From: Pasteuria penetrans
GTDB lineage: Bacteria > Bacillota > Bacilli > Thermoactinomycetales > Thermoactinomycetaceae
Direction of reading: 5' to 3'
Assembly (NCBI RefSeq): GCF_900538055.1
Contig: NZ_UZAC03000002.1
Span: forward strand, 88,030-152,029
DNA: 64,000 nt
Positions 10,375 to 20,738 of this stretch are shown one piece after another. The position numbers and the translations under genes are program-made. A model generated the notes under the pieces. That model saw only the letters and a program-made list of their open reading frames with translations, was not told where the DNA came from and ran no database searches. The number at the start of each line of letters is the position of its first letter. The stretch's first letter is position 1.

Positions 10375-11085
10375 TTAGATAGTCTTCTTCCCACCCCACT
10401 TTCTCACGATGTAATCAGGTATATCAGCAAAGGATTTGAATCCGAAAATGCCTCTAGAATCAACCTGTTTCATCATTTCTCTCTTATACTCTGTATCCTC
10501 TCCAAAATCAGCAAACCCCCGGTATGCGTTGTTGAAAATACTTATGGGTCCATCCATAAGTACACCAAAAAGAGTCCCACCAGGATCCTTGTTTATACCC
10601 TTCTTCAATTTCTCCCATGCCCCCTCTTCAAAAGGGTTGCTTAACCATCTTACAATGGCATTGTTCGAATTACCGCTATGTTCCGGTTCTGATTCCTTCC
10701 CCCCGTTGATATCACCACTATTTAAACTGAACAACATGCTAAAACTATTATTATGAGTCGGGAACCATACCTCTGCTACTCCCTTATCCCCAACTGGGCT
10801 CAGCCTAACCCTTCTAACTTCATAATCCTTCCCCGGCCCTTCCTCCTTTAGCCTAGGATCCTTTTCAACAATGGCATTCCTAATCTGATCTGTAACCTCC
10901 CTATGGGACCGTATCCACTCCCCTGTTTTAGTTACCGGGTATTCTCCCTCATACTTTGTATCCCAATCTTGATTTTGTACCCTGGGGGGAGGAGATGGTC
11001 CACTTGCACCCGATGATATGGAAACAAGAAATAACGGGAAAATAAAAAATATTAATGTTATTTTTCTGAAAATTATAGTATTCAT
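10375..11085 (-). CDS. Secreted protein of unknown function
   Basis: A 236-residue protein with a clear signal peptide: MNTIIFRK, then a hydrophobic stretch, then SSGA-SG as a likely cleavage site near residue 27. The mature part begins with a proline-rich segment (PSPPPR) and is otherwise a hydrophilic, globular-looking domain with EVRRVRLSPVGDKGVAEVWF (residues about 89-108) and a C-terminal basic end. I recognise no family. It stands alone between the dead IS3 element and mutS. The ribosome binding site (GAAGGGAT, about 14 nt upstream) is weak. Codon usage and lack of stops support a real gene. A role outside the cell, for example in host contact, is speculation. Confidence 0.65.
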   Translation of the reverse strand: MNTIIFRKITLIFFIFPLFLVSISSGASGPSPPPRVQNQDWDTKYEGEYPVTKTGEWIRSHREVTDQIRNAIVEKDPRLKEEGPGKDYEVRRVRLSPVGDKGVAEVWFPTHNNSFSMLFSLNSGDINGGKESEPEHSGNSNNAIVRWLSNPFEEGAWEKLKKGINKDPGGTLFGVLMDGPISIFNNAYRGFADFGEDTEYKREMMKQVDSRGIFGFKSFADIPDYIVRKWGGKKTI

Positions 11086-11816
11086 TCTTATATACTATCC
11101 CTTCAAAAGCATAATCTACGTATACTATTACTATATCACATGATTCTAACCCCTGCCATAACGAGGTCGATGATTTATCGTTATCAAATGAAGAATCAGA
11201 AAAAGTTCTCATGATAAAGATCATTCCGAAAACTGAATACGATTCTGAAAACTAAATATTAAATATAATCTAATGACGAAAAATATTTTAATATAATTAA
11301 GAATGTTATTATAATTAGGATACAACAGGCCTGTGCTATCATTACACAAAATTACCATCATATAAAAAAGGAATTACGATATGAATTCTAGGAGTGAAAA
11401 AATAACTCCAATATTATTCATAGTTTCCCTATTTATGACCCCTATACAATGCAACCATGGATGATTCTTAATTTTACAGTCATCAGATAGGTGCCCTCTA
11501 GCAAGCATCTTATTCGTTTTCTAATACGTCACCCCATAAACATATTTACCCACCCGATTCCTATAAAAAAATTCATGCTAAAGAGTCGTCGTCCATCTAC
11601 CCGCTATGAACAGCGGAGACCCAGTAATACTTATAGACATGAGTAGGAGAGGGCTGTTCGCACCCCTCCTATCGTATCCATCCATAGGGATGAAATCTAT
11701 AAGTCTCGTGCACCCTATGTGGAAAACATGGGGGGATCACATTATAAAAACTGCACGTCCCCAATTCCTTGAAAAAATGGGAAGTATAAAGGAATCACCC
11801 TCTTTGTCCTTATCCA
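11086..11816. other. AT-rich gap without genes
   Basis: The right end of the mutS gene borders about 730 bp in which I see no supported gene, RNA or repeat. The open frames on either strand are short and lack ribosome binding sites. Confidence 0.5.
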
Positions 11817-14444
11817 TCATTGGGAACGCACGGGAAAATCCGAGGTTCCCTGAATCATTGATTCCAGAACGGAAAAGTGTGGACCCAACGCAGCCTGCCA
11901 CCTTGCAATAGCCGCTAGGATCTCCGCTGGTGTAGAATGCAAACTATCCCAATTCTGCAACTCAACGAGAAGCTCAAACACGGCCGCTGGCAAGGAAGGG
12001 GTAGCGTTCGTTTCTCCCCCTTTTCCTGAGGGAAACTCCCCTTTCGGTGAGGAATTTCCTTGAACCCCCTGCCCCTCCAATGCAGAAAGAATGTCCTGGG
12101 CTCTCTGTAAAACTACTCCAGGCAACCCCGCTCTGGCAGCTACCTGTAACCCATAACTACGATCTGCTGACCCCGGCAACATGCGATAGAGGAACACGAG
12201 CTCACCTTCCTGTTCCACACACCCTGCCTGTAGAAGTTGCACACCTGGGAGCCTAACGGCCTCCTCCGCCAGCTCATGGTAATGGGTGGAAAACAGAACC
12301 TTAGCTCTCACGGTATCATGCATGTATTCTAGAATCGATTGAGCCAATGCCAACCCATCATAGGTAGCCGTACCACGCCCAATCTCATCCAACAAAACTA
12401 GACTGCTGGGAGTAGCATATTGCAAAGCCTTTTGGGTCTCCAACATTTCCACCATAAAGGTACTATGTCCACCTACAAGATCATCGGATGCGCCAATCCG
12501 GGCAAAAATTCGATCCACCAAGGACCACTGCATTCCCTGAGCCGGTACGAAACTACCCACCTGGGCCATAAGAACCAGAAGTGCTACTTGACGCATGTAG
12601 GTACTCTTTCCCGCCATATTAGGGCCCGTGACAAGTACTAAGGTTTGTTGATCCGTCAGTTGTATATCATTGGGAACGATCCTATCCTCCGTAAAAATTT
12701 CCAATATGGGGTGACGGCCCGCCTCAATATGAAGACTTTCACCTTCCCCTACCAATGTAGGACATACATATCCATATTGCCCAGCCACATACGCCAACGA
12801 TTGGATGACATCCAATTGCGCCAAATGAGCCGCTAGACGCTGTAAACGTCCAATCGATGACAACAGCTGCGTACGGAAATCTAAAAAGTGTTCGTGCTCC
12901 CACTGAAGAGCGCGTTGCTCGGCCTCAACGATCGATCGCTCCTTATCCTGGAGTTCTAACGTTACAAACCTCTCCGCATTCGCCAACGTCTGCTTCCGAC
13001 GATAGCGATCCTTGGGGACATGGGAAAGATTGGCCTTTGTAACCTCCAGATAGTAACCAAAAACGCGGTTGTACCCAACTTTTAAAGAACGAATACCCGT
13101 TGTTTCCCGTTCCCGTTGCTCTAAATCCTGAATCCACTGTCGACCTGCTCGCTGTGTGGAACGCAACTCATCTAGGGTTGGATGATATCCCGAACGAAAT
13201 ATACCCCCCTCCTGTAGAGTCACGGGGGGCTGTTCCACCAAGGCCGCACGTATATGTTTCGCTATCCCCTCACAAGGATCCACATCCGCAAGCACTCTCG
13301 TTAGGGTGGGTATGGAGGAAAGCAACTCATTCAGACCCGGAACACGAGAAATAGACTGGGATAGAAGGAGAAGGTCTCGTGCATGAGCACGCTCATGGGC
13401 AAGACGTGCTACCAATCGTTCCATATCATGAATACCCCGTAAAGCCACGCGTACATTCTCTAAAACGATCGGTTGGGCTACCAAATCGGCCACCATCTCC
13501 TGGCGGCATAGGATAGCTGCACGATCACATAGGGGCCGATTCAACCAGGCACGCAAAGTCCGACTCCCCATAGCGGTGATGGTTTTATCCAATACACCCC
13601 AGAGGGACCCTTGCTTTCGCCCATCCTCCGGGTTACAGGTAATAGCCAAATGACGTCTAACGGACGTATCCATCTGTACAATAGCAGCAGAACTCTGATA
13701 TTGCCATCGCATCAGGTGAATCAAGGATCTTTGTTGGGTCTGTAAGATGTAATGATACAAACAATGGGCTGCCTCACGAAGCAAAGGTTTCTCTTGAACA
13801 ATCTCCTCTACATCAGAGGGTAACTCACAAACAGATACATTTTCCAGATTGGTAAAGGTAAGATTAGCGGGTATGCTATGTAAAAAAGCATTGGGGAAAG
13901 TAGTACAATCACCGACCAATTCACGGGGTTGGTAACGACTTAACTCATCCCACACCGCTAGGTAGGATCCCATCACCTCTGAAAAATACCCTTCGCCTGT
14001 CGAAAGATCCACCGCTGCTAGAGCCCACTGGGATTGACGATGTACCAGACTCACTAGAAAACGATTGTCAACATTATTCGTCAATTCCTCCTCTAGCAAA
14101 GTACCGGGGGTGACAATTCTTACTACCCTGCGTTCTACCAATTTACGCGCTGTTAGGGAACCAGTGGTATCCTCTATTTGCTCGCAAATGGCTACCTTGT
14201 ACCCTTGCCCCACTAGCGTACGAATATAACCCGAAGCGGAATGGTGAGGGACACCACACATGGGCACCTTTACGGCCCCACCACCCTCTCGCGACGTCAA
14301 TGTCAATTCCAACAACTGGGCCGCCTTTTCAGCATCCTCAAAGAAGAGTTCATAGAAATCGCCCAGCCGAAAAAAAAGAAAGGCATCTTCATGATCCCGT
14401 TTAATCCTCTGGTATTGCTGAATCATTGGCGTATAACGGGCCAT
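11817..14444 (-). CDS. mutS: DNA mismatch repair protein MutS
   Basis: MutS recognises base mismatches and small loops and recruits MutL. The protein is about 875 residues, the normal length. Domain I has the mismatch-reading GDFYELFF near residue 30; the ABC-type ATPase has Walker A GPNMAGKST (about 605), Walker B LVLLDEIGRGT (about 682-692) and the STHYHEL switch. A GGGGGA site precedes ATGATAATG; the second ATG (used here) has the better 6-nt spacing, which removes two residues from the longest frame. The gene is on the same strand as mutL and upstream of it, as in the usual mutSL operon, but about 10 kb of mobile DNA separates them. Confidence 0.97.
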   Translation of the reverse strand: MARYTPMIQQYQRIKRDHEDAFLFFRLGDFYELFFEDAEKAAQLLELTLTSREGGGAVKVPMCGVPHHSASGYIRTLVGQGYKVAICEQIEDTTGSLTARKLVERRVVRIVTPGTLLEEELTNNVDNRFLVSLVHRQSQWALAAVDLSTGEGYFSEVMGSYLAVWDELSRYQPRELVGDCTTFPNAFLHSIPANLTFTNLENVSVCELPSDVEEIVQEKPLLREAAHCLYHYILQTQQRSLIHLMRWQYQSSAAIVQMDTSVRRHLAITCNPEDGRKQGSLWGVLDKTITAMGSRTLRAWLNRPLCDRAAILCRQEMVADLVAQPIVLENVRVALRGIHDMERLVARLAHERAHARDLLLLSQSISRVPGLNELLSSIPTLTRVLADVDPCEGIAKHIRAALVEQPPVTLQEGGIFRSGYHPTLDELRSTQRAGRQWIQDLEQRERETTGIRSLKVGYNRVFGYYLEVTKANLSHVPKDRYRRKQTLANAERFVTLELQDKERSIVEAEQRALQWEHEHFLDFRTQLLSSIGRLQRLAAHLAQLDVIQSLAYVAGQYGYVCPTLVGEGESLHIEAGRHPILEIFTEDRIVPNDIQLTDQQTLVLVTGPNMAGKSTYMRQVALLVLMAQVGSFVPAQGMQWSLVDRIFARIGASDDLVGGHSTFMVEMLETQKALQYATPSSLVLLDEIGRGTATYDGLALAQSILEYMHDTVRAKVLFSTHYHELAEEAVRLPGVQLLQAGCVEQEGELVFLYRMLPGSADRSYGLQVAARAGLPGVVLQRAQDILSALEGQGVQGNSSPKGEFPSGKGGETNATPSLPAAVFELLVELQNWDSLHSTPAEILAAIARWQAALGPHFSVLESMIQGTSDFPVRSQ

Positions 14445-14812
14445 TATCATTCCCCCATACGATCATCATGGAGTTCATTCTATCATAAATGGATAAGGAA
14501 ATAGGGGGGAATCGACCTCGGGACACGTATTCCCTATTCTCTATTCATTTAATTCAGGAATTTAATAAAATAATGTTATAAAATCCCTACAGACCCCATT
14601 CGGGCGGGTATGTGCATTCTCCCAAGGGAAATTTCATCCCTATTTTTTAGAGCCCTCCGGGGGACATTCCCTCGAAATTTTTTTAAAATAATTTTACATT
14701 ATATAGAAAATTTGTTATTTTTCTTCCTTCCTCACCCTCTTCAATTTTCAATATAAATACTATGGGGATTGGTAAGAAAGTAGATTCTTACTTTATACCG
14801 GTATTCCCCATT

Positions 14813-15446
14813 GTCAGGTAGGTCTGACATCTCAGCCAACCCTCCCAAAGAACCACACGTACTACTCCCGCATTATGCAGCTCTTATGGTCCCATAGGAT
14901 TTTTGTCCATTCAGTACCCCAGTCTGGTGTTGCATTCCCTGTACCTCTCTCTGTTGCATTGTTCAATCTGGATTTCAATCCGATGTTACTTGATCCAACC
15001 TACGATCATCCCCTTATTTCAGATTGTACGTTGGCTGGTTCAGGTTGGACCCTTCAAATCCCTTCGCTCTACTCTCATTAATAAGGGTTCCCTCACCACT
15101 ATAAGTAGATCCAACTCTGTTCACAGAAGCCTTTGTTTGGTATACCCTTGGTCCCCTTTATACCACCCGGCTTAAGACCAGGTACCCGTGCGACAGTCCC
15201 CGTGGTTTCCTATGAGGGCCTAAAATCAGAGTCCTTCCTCTGTGCACCGGATACCGCCAAGACCGTAGATGGGTTTGCCTTACGAATCTCCCTGACTCCC
15301 ATCAGACCGGGAATCTTTCGTCCTGCCTTTTCCCGGAATGCCCACTACCATTGCTCCTTAAACAGGGGCTCCAGGCGGTTTGAAACCTGCACCCCACCTG
15401 ACTGACGGCCTTCGGGAAGACTCCCATCCCTCATAAGACACGACAC
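14813..15446 (-). mobile_element. ORF-less group II intron (copy A)
   Basis: Read on the minus strand, the element begins GTGTCGTGTC, fitting the GTGYG 5' rule loosely, and ends CTGAC, fitting the AY 3' rule. A domain V hairpin (AAGAGCTGCATAATGCGGG pairing with AGTACGTGTGGTTC) is followed by a domain VI hairpin with GGCTGAGATG, where the branch A would lie. At 634 bp it holds ribozyme only and no reverse transcriptase. The sequence is closely related to copy B (42571-43129). Its 5' end abuts another intron fragment, so it sits inside an older intron. Confidence 0.8.
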
Positions 15447-15690
15447 ATGTTGAATAGAGCTAGCTTCTATCTCCGACCAACCCTTCCATAGAACCACATG
15501 TACTACTCTCGCATTAGGTAGTCCTTGTGGTCCCATAGGGTTTTACCCATTCAGAACCAGTATGGTGTTACATTCCCCGTATCCCTCTCTGTTATATTCA
15601 GTCCGGATTTCAATCCGATGTTACCTGGTCCAACCTATAATCATTTCTCATTCATGCTGGGTATATTGTTTCTTTCCCACAAAACATATA
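15447..15690 (-). mobile_element. Group II intron 3' fragment (A2) hosting copy A
   Basis: Read on the minus strand it has the same pre-domain V and domain V segments as copy A (TAATGCGAGAGTAGTACATG and GTTCTATGG), then a damaged domain VI. The 5' half is missing. Intron A begins exactly at its 3' side, suggesting insertion of one intron into another. Confidence 0.6.
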
Positions 15691-15859
15691 TCATGAGATT
15701 GTCGTAAAAGAAATATCATAAAAAGATCATCGGTGTATATCCTAGAAAATTTCCATGGTTGAGTGTATGCAAATGTTTGACAGAAGATGGTATGGTGAGA
15801 AATTGTACGCATTACCTCTATAATACATACTCCACAATTATAAATAATTGGAGGATATC

Positions 15860-16798
15860 ATGTTCAATCGTTTTTACAAAAATATATCATATATTATTAA
15901 AAAAATTTCACCAAAACACATAGCCATTCTATGTACTGCCTTTGGAATCATTCCGGTTATAGTGGGTTTTGCCCCTCATATCCTCTACCCCAGGAATACT
16001 CCGGAATCCAGACAAGTCCAGGGAGCTAACCCCAGTCATACTCCCCCCTACCAAGCAACAACAGAGGGAAACATGGAATACTCTAACCAGTTCCCCAGTC
16101 AAAACTATTGCCATGTCGCCCTTACCTTTGACGATGGTCCATCCTTAAAAAATACCCCAGGGATTCTCGTAACCCTCCGGAAGTATGAAGTTCCAGCTAC
16201 CTTCTTCGTCAACGGAAATAAGGTTGAGAATTTGGAGAGCATCGCCGCCGATGGAATAACCCCAGAGGCCTCTACGGCCCAACATATCATCACTGAAATC
16301 AGGGCTAACCATGAAGTGGGAAATCACAGCTGGGATCATCCCGATTTAGCCAAATTAGGAAAAAAAATAGGCAATCAAGCAGTGATAGAAAAACAAATCA
16401 CCCCCACACAAGAGGTAATACGAAGGGTTTACGGAGAACACACAACGAGAAGTCTACTCTTCCGCCCCCCATTCGGGAACTTATCACTCGGACAGGCCAA
16501 TGAGATTAAGAGAAAAACGGGTATGACAACGATTCTCTGGGATATCGACACCGAGGACTACAACAAGGAAAAGGGAGCATCCGCCGCTACCATTACGGAA
16601 AAAGTCAACCGTTACCTTACATCCCATTCTCAAATCCAAGGACAACAGGGCCGGGATATTGTCATCCTCATGCATGACGGTGTTACTAACAGTCCAGAAA
16701 CGGTCCAAGCTCTACCAAAAATCATTAGAGCCATAAGAAACAAGGGATGTCAAATCGTACCCTTGGGAAAAATAAAACTAAATTCCCATAATTCCTAA
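15860..16798 (+). CDS. Membrane-anchored polysaccharide deacetylase (NodB fold)
   Basis: A zinc-dependent carbohydrate esterase family 4 enzyme that removes N-acetyl groups from cell-wall or spore polysaccharide. Residues about 15-45 hold one hydrophobic segment (signal anchor), followed by a Pro/Thr/Ser-rich linker. The NodB domain shows motif 1 TFDDGPS (catalytic base and metal Asp), motif 2 NHSWDHPDL (metal histidines), motif 3 RPPFG and motif 5 ILMHDG. The ATG at 15860 has GGAGG 6 nt upstream; an upstream in-frame TTG overlaps that site and is not the start. It is about 312 residues. It is paralogous to the gene at 18487 and a dead third copy at 19690, and a terminator follows. Confidence 0.9.
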   Translation: MFNRFYKNISYIIKKISPKHIAILCTAFGIIPVIVGFAPHILYPRNTPESRQVQGANPSHTPPYQATTEGNMEYSNQFPSQNYCHVALTFDDGPSLKNTPGILVTLRKYEVPATFFVNGNKVENLESIAADGITPEASTAQHIITEIRANHEVGNHSWDHPDLAKLGKKIGNQAVIEKQITPTQEVIRRVYGEHTTRSLLFRPPFGNLSLGQANEIKRKTGMTTILWDIDTEDYNKEKGASAATITEKVNRYLTSHSQIQGQQGRDIVILMHDGVTNSPETVQALPKIIRAIRNKGCQIVPLGKIKLNSHNS

Positions 16799-16799
16799 T

Positions 16800-16831
16800 C
16801 AGGAACCCCAAACGGAGGGGTTCTTTCCCTA
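16800..16831 (+). terminator. Rho-independent terminator after deacetylase gene
   Basis: GGAACCCC and GGGGTTCTTT form a stem with a 6-7 nt loop, directly behind the stop codon of the deacetylase and followed by T-rich sequence. Confidence 0.75.
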
Positions 16832-17109
16832 TTTCTAAGGGTCCGAAAGAGATAAACATAGGAACTTAGAAAACATAAAAAATAAATAAACTTTGGTAAA
16901 ATTTAATATACTATCCTCCTATTAGGAATACAGTCCAAAATCCAAACCTAAAAACATTTTCTGTCCTTGGGAAGTATGGTAAGTGGGAAATCTTGGGATC
17001 CACTGGTTTGGGAAGGCAAACAAGCATTGGAGAAACCCAAAATGGAGAGCCCCCTTCGGGGAATAGTCATCCCCCTATTTCGTGGGGGATGAGAAACCGG
17101 GACACCCAG

Positions 17110-17790
17110 AAAAAAGGATCCCCCAGGGGTCAAGGGGTTGACTGAAAGGACCCCAACACCCCTCTCACACGGACCACTACCCGCATTATGCGACTCTATG
17201 GACCCCATCTTAGCGTCTAATGGACGGCCGCCGCCCCATAGGCAGCAGGGAGAATAGATTTCCCGTACCTCCCTCGTATATACTGGATCCACCTACGGTT
17301 CCTTCGCATACTATTGGGCTTCCTGTACTCCTTTTTGGACCATCATGCCAAAACATTGTCATCGAGACTGCTGCGTAAAGCTTTTTCCAGTTATGAGGAA
17401 TCAAAGACACCATAGTAGTTCACCCAGCCCTTCCCTACGGGATGGGACCTTTCCGCCACCTCTCGTGTAGTTCCATACCTAGCCCCACACGTCCCCTTGC
17501 TTCCCTTCCCCCGCTTAGCCATCTTCTTCCCCGATTTCCGGCTGATGGCTTTATAACCTAGAGACCTTCTCTTCCCTACACGGGTTACGGGCCTGATGCG
17601 GACAAAACATAAACCCCAGGAAGTCAAAGGATGTTCCCTTATGCTTTCCCTTCCTACGAATGGGGAGATTGCGTCTCCCCCACATACCCCTCAAACTCAA
17701 CACCTGGATGCGGGCCAACCCCCTATTCTTATTCCACCATAACGAAATAGCCCAACCATTCCCCTGTGCGGAACAAAATAGGCCCATTCC
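17110..17790 (-). pseudogene. Group II intron 3' half with decayed maturase C-terminus
   Basis: Read on the minus strand this encodes, in shifted frames, FDFLGFMFCPHQARN, REVAERSHPVGKGWVNYYG and then a broken tail. These match the X/maturase region and the GW-NYYG motif at the C-terminus of group II intron reverse transcriptases. It is followed at 17120-17205 by domain V (GAGTCGCATAATGCGGG) and domain VI. The N-terminal reverse-transcriptase palm is absent. It may form one degenerate intron with the 5' fragment at 18150-18381. The same family recurs at 44890-46096. Confidence 0.72.
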
Positions 17791-18149
17791 TGATTTTTAT
17801 TTGTGATTATACCTAAATTTATAAGGTATCTTCACTTGCCTCCTTCATGACCATCACTTAGTACGATCCGCTGTGGCCCATTCTATCTATGTCGTGGGGA
17901 CCCCCATAGGAACTTATCTTGCCAGGATTTATGTCCTACGCTCATGAATTGGATCCGCAGTCCTCTCACTGGACACACCCCCCCAGAGGAATATCAACCC
18001 CTCCATACACATATTTATCCTATCGGTTCCCCCCTTCCCCCTGTTTGCCCTGCAGGGGAGGAGAAGAGGAGATGGAGGAAACACCGGGATACGGTCCACC
18101 CATTTCGTATAATTTTTATAAAATGAAAATATAGTAAAAATAACCACAA

Positions 18150-18381
18150 CCAAAACAACCCCGCGGTAAAGATAGTGTGGAAACCTATTTTGATTCATCA
18201 TCGGTAGGTTCACTCCCTCGATCCTTATCCAACCGGGTATCATGTCCTGCCCTTTCCTTAACCAGCCTACTACCGAATACACCTTACCCACCGGTAAAGG
18301 CTAAAGTGATTGGAAACCCATTACTCACCGGCCGGTTCCCAAAAACCCTCCTCCATCTCCCTTGTACTTAGCTTGGCACAC
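18150..18381 (-). mobile_element. Group II intron 5' fragment
   Basis: On the minus strand it starts GTGTGCCAAGCTAAG, with the same order of domain I segments (GGTTAAGGAAAGGGCAGGAC, then GGGAGTGAACC) seen at the 5' ends of the introns at 46945, 31809 and 51238. It lies in the same orientation as the maturase and domain V remnant at 17110-17790 and could be the 5' end of that same decayed intron. Confidence 0.6.
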
Positions 18382-18486
18382 GTTCCCTATCTATATTTTA
18401 AATAATATATTTTTTATTATAAATTAAAATTATACCCCATGATATCCATAGCACCACCACATCCATCACCACAAGGAAGGGGTACC

Positions 18487-19362
18487 ATGCTCCGCGATTT
18501 TTTCAAGAATATTCGGTTCTACACACGTAATTTCACACTAAAAAGAAAGTATCTATATATGATTTCCTTACTGGTTGCAACCGCCATAGGCCCCTCCTAC
18601 TGGATTTTCCACTCTAACACCTTCCCTTTAAGCTCCGAGGAAGGGCGGATAGAAGGAGAAAAACATAATTCCTGGAAACCCAGCAGTTGCCGGGTTTCCC
18701 TCACCTTTGATGACGGTCCCACAATAAGATGGACACCCCATATTCTCAAAATTCTAAGAGATTTCGACGCCCCTGCTACCTTCTTCATGACGGGTGAAGA
18801 GGTGAACAACATAGAAAAAATTACATACCAAGGAACAGAGAGGGCACAACGGGCCCAGGATATGATCAACGAAATCAAAACAAGGCACACTATAGGAAAC
18901 CACACATGGGATCACCCCTATCTGGTAAAAAATAGATTAACATGGGAAACCATCGTAACCAAACAAATCAACCCCACAACGGAAATCATTCAGCGTGTTT
19001 TCGGCCAAATCCCAAAATATTTTCGACCCCCTTATGGAGTTTTATCACCCCAAATTAAAGATCTCATACTCCAAACCACACACATGCACACGGTTTTCTG
19101 GGACATCGATACGCGGGACTGGGAGGAGAAGAAAATGAATGCCCCTTCTATCATCGATAAGGTGAGCCGTCATTTTACCCGTGACCCCGGCCTGACCAGA
19201 GATCCCCATCATGATGCCATCGTTCTCATGCACGACGGGCATAATGGAAAAAACCGCATCGAAACCATCAAGGCCCTACCCACCATAATCGATGTGATAA
19301 GAAAAAATCATTGTGAAATCGTACCCCTTAAAAACGTAAGCATAGAAACAATTTTTCCATAA
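18487..19362 (+). CDS. Membrane-anchored polysaccharide deacetylase (NodB fold), paralogue
   Basis: A second carbohydrate esterase family 4 enzyme, about 291 residues and clearly paralogous to the one at 15860. Residues about 20-45 form a signal anchor (YMISLLVATAIGPSYWIF). The NodB motifs are TFDDGPT, NHTWDHPYL, RPPYG and VLMHDGH, all with the expected metal and catalytic residues. AAGGAAGGGG six nt ahead of the ATG at 18487 makes this a better start than the in-frame ATG 48 bp upstream, which has no binding site. Being duplicated and extracellular, these enzymes probably modify the envelope or spore coat; the substrate cannot be told from sequence. Confidence 0.9.
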   Translation: MLRDFFKNIRFYTRNFTLKRKYLYMISLLVATAIGPSYWIFHSNTFPLSSEEGRIEGEKHNSWKPSSCRVSLTFDDGPTIRWTPHILKILRDFDAPATFFMTGEEVNNIEKITYQGTERAQRAQDMINEIKTRHTIGNHTWDHPYLVKNRLTWETIVTKQINPTTEIIQRVFGQIPKYFRPPYGVLSPQIKDLILQTTHMHTVFWDIDTRDWEEKKMNAPSIIDKVSRHFTRDPGLTRDPHHDAIVLMHDGHNGKNRIETIKALPTIIDVIRKNHCEIVPLKNVSIETIFP

Positions 19363-19689
19363 AAAACAAGGAATCTCTTACTGATGAAAATCCCCCCACC
19401 TGTGGTACCCGGAAAATTCACATACACTCCTATTCTACTTTCCAAGAGGGGGGGAAGGATTGGGAACTACCTTCTTTCCATAAGAGCCCCCCTTTAGATA
19501 TCGCCCTGACCCCGAGAAAATCGGGGGAAAGGAAAGCCAAGAACATAATTGTAGGGTTGTCCTTACCCTCGGGACAACGAAACCACAATGGATCCAATAT
19601 CCCACAAGTTTCGGATCCTATCAGGTCCTCCACCACCCTCCTTGCTTACAGGGGAAGGAATTGCCCCATGTAGGGGAAATAGCGGGAAG

Positions 19690-20000
19690 GAAAACAAAAA
19701 AATGGCTGGCCCAACATATGATCAAGGAAATGGGTACCCAATACAAGGTAGGGGATCACATATGGGATCATTGAACCCTAGATGATGACAAGCTGACATG
19801 AACCTGGGAAACACTCGACAGGAAATCATCCGACGGATTCTCAACCAAAACCCAGAATATTTTCGCCCCCTGGTGGGGGTACCACCAATCAAGCCCAGGG
19901 AGGGGGACCTCATCCTACAAATGATCCCCGTATATACCCCCTTTTTTAGAGTGGTGAACCTGGAAACGAATTTTTCACAAAAATACCCCCCCAAAAGAAG
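19690..20000 (+). pseudogene. Dead third polysaccharide deacetylase copy
   Basis: Comparison with the gene at 18487 shows the same order of segments: MIKE...GDHIWDH for motif 2, then TWET, then IIRRILNQNPEYFRP for motif 3 and DLILQM, but with stop codons after WDH, small deletions and frame changes. Upstream motif 1 is not recognisable. This makes a former tandem cluster of three related deacetylases. Confidence 0.75.
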
Positions 20001-20005
20001 GGAGG

Positions 20006-20476
20006 TTATTTCTCATCCCCCCTATACTTATCAGATAATAAATACACAACCTTAAAAAGATCCCCTGCCAAAACGGGGGGACGTCTAGGATCCCTTTCGA
20101 ATCCCTGGGGTGCCCCCTTCATGAACATCCCCCCCTGTACCTCCTGGAGAATTTGCGAACGTATCCTTCCATTCTTGCACCGGAAATTCAAATGCAATTC
20201 GAACGTTGTTAGCCTCTTGAGATCTACACTACACAAGGACACCTGGGAATCATCCCCCAAGGTATATAAGATATCATAGCCGCAATCATCCCCCACGTTG
20301 TAAGAGGTAAACTCCCCTCGAATACGGACCACATCCCCCACCTCGATTACGGGAAGGGGTTCCATACGAAGGCAAATATCATAACCAGGTCTACCAATCA
20401 CGCTGGGCGGAGGAAATGTGTAGCTCAGGAGAAAAGAAGAGTAACAGCCACAATTTCTTATGATTTGGACATCCAA
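20006..20476 (-). CDS. Hypothetical protein, possible small conserved gene
   Basis: A 156-residue frame with no family I recognise. The likely start is TTG, 4-5 nt behind AAGGAGGGGG; nearby ATGs are out of frame. The middle (VGDVVRIRGEFTSYN) reads like a beta-rich domain, and six cysteines are scattered through it. There is no signal peptide or membrane segment. Its 3' end overlaps the dead deacetylase on the other strand by about 50 bp. The strong binding site and length favour a real gene, but nothing in context suggests a function. Confidence 0.5.
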   Translation of the reverse strand: MDVQIIRNCGCYSSFLLSYTFPPPSVIGRPGYDICLRMEPLPVIEVGDVVRIRGEFTSYNVGDDCGYDILYTLGDDSQVSLCSVDLKRLTTFELHLNFRCKNGRIRSQILQEVQGGMFMKGAPQGFERDPRRPPVLAGDLFKVVYLLSDKYRGDEK

Positions 20477-20738
20477 TCATCCCCCTCCTTTCCCTTCGTT
20501 ATGAAATTATATTATCCTTCATTTGATTACAAACACACGATAACCCAAGCATACGCATAGTGAGAGGGACGAACACCCCCACATCTCATAAACGAGAAAA
20601 CATACATGGGTGATCCTATGTCCTACACAAAATACCCCCTCACTCCAGAAGATACCTAAAGAATACCCTGCAATATCATACATACAACCATGAAAGAAAG
20701 ATATGAATGAATCCCCCATTCGAATTCCCCTGCAAGGG

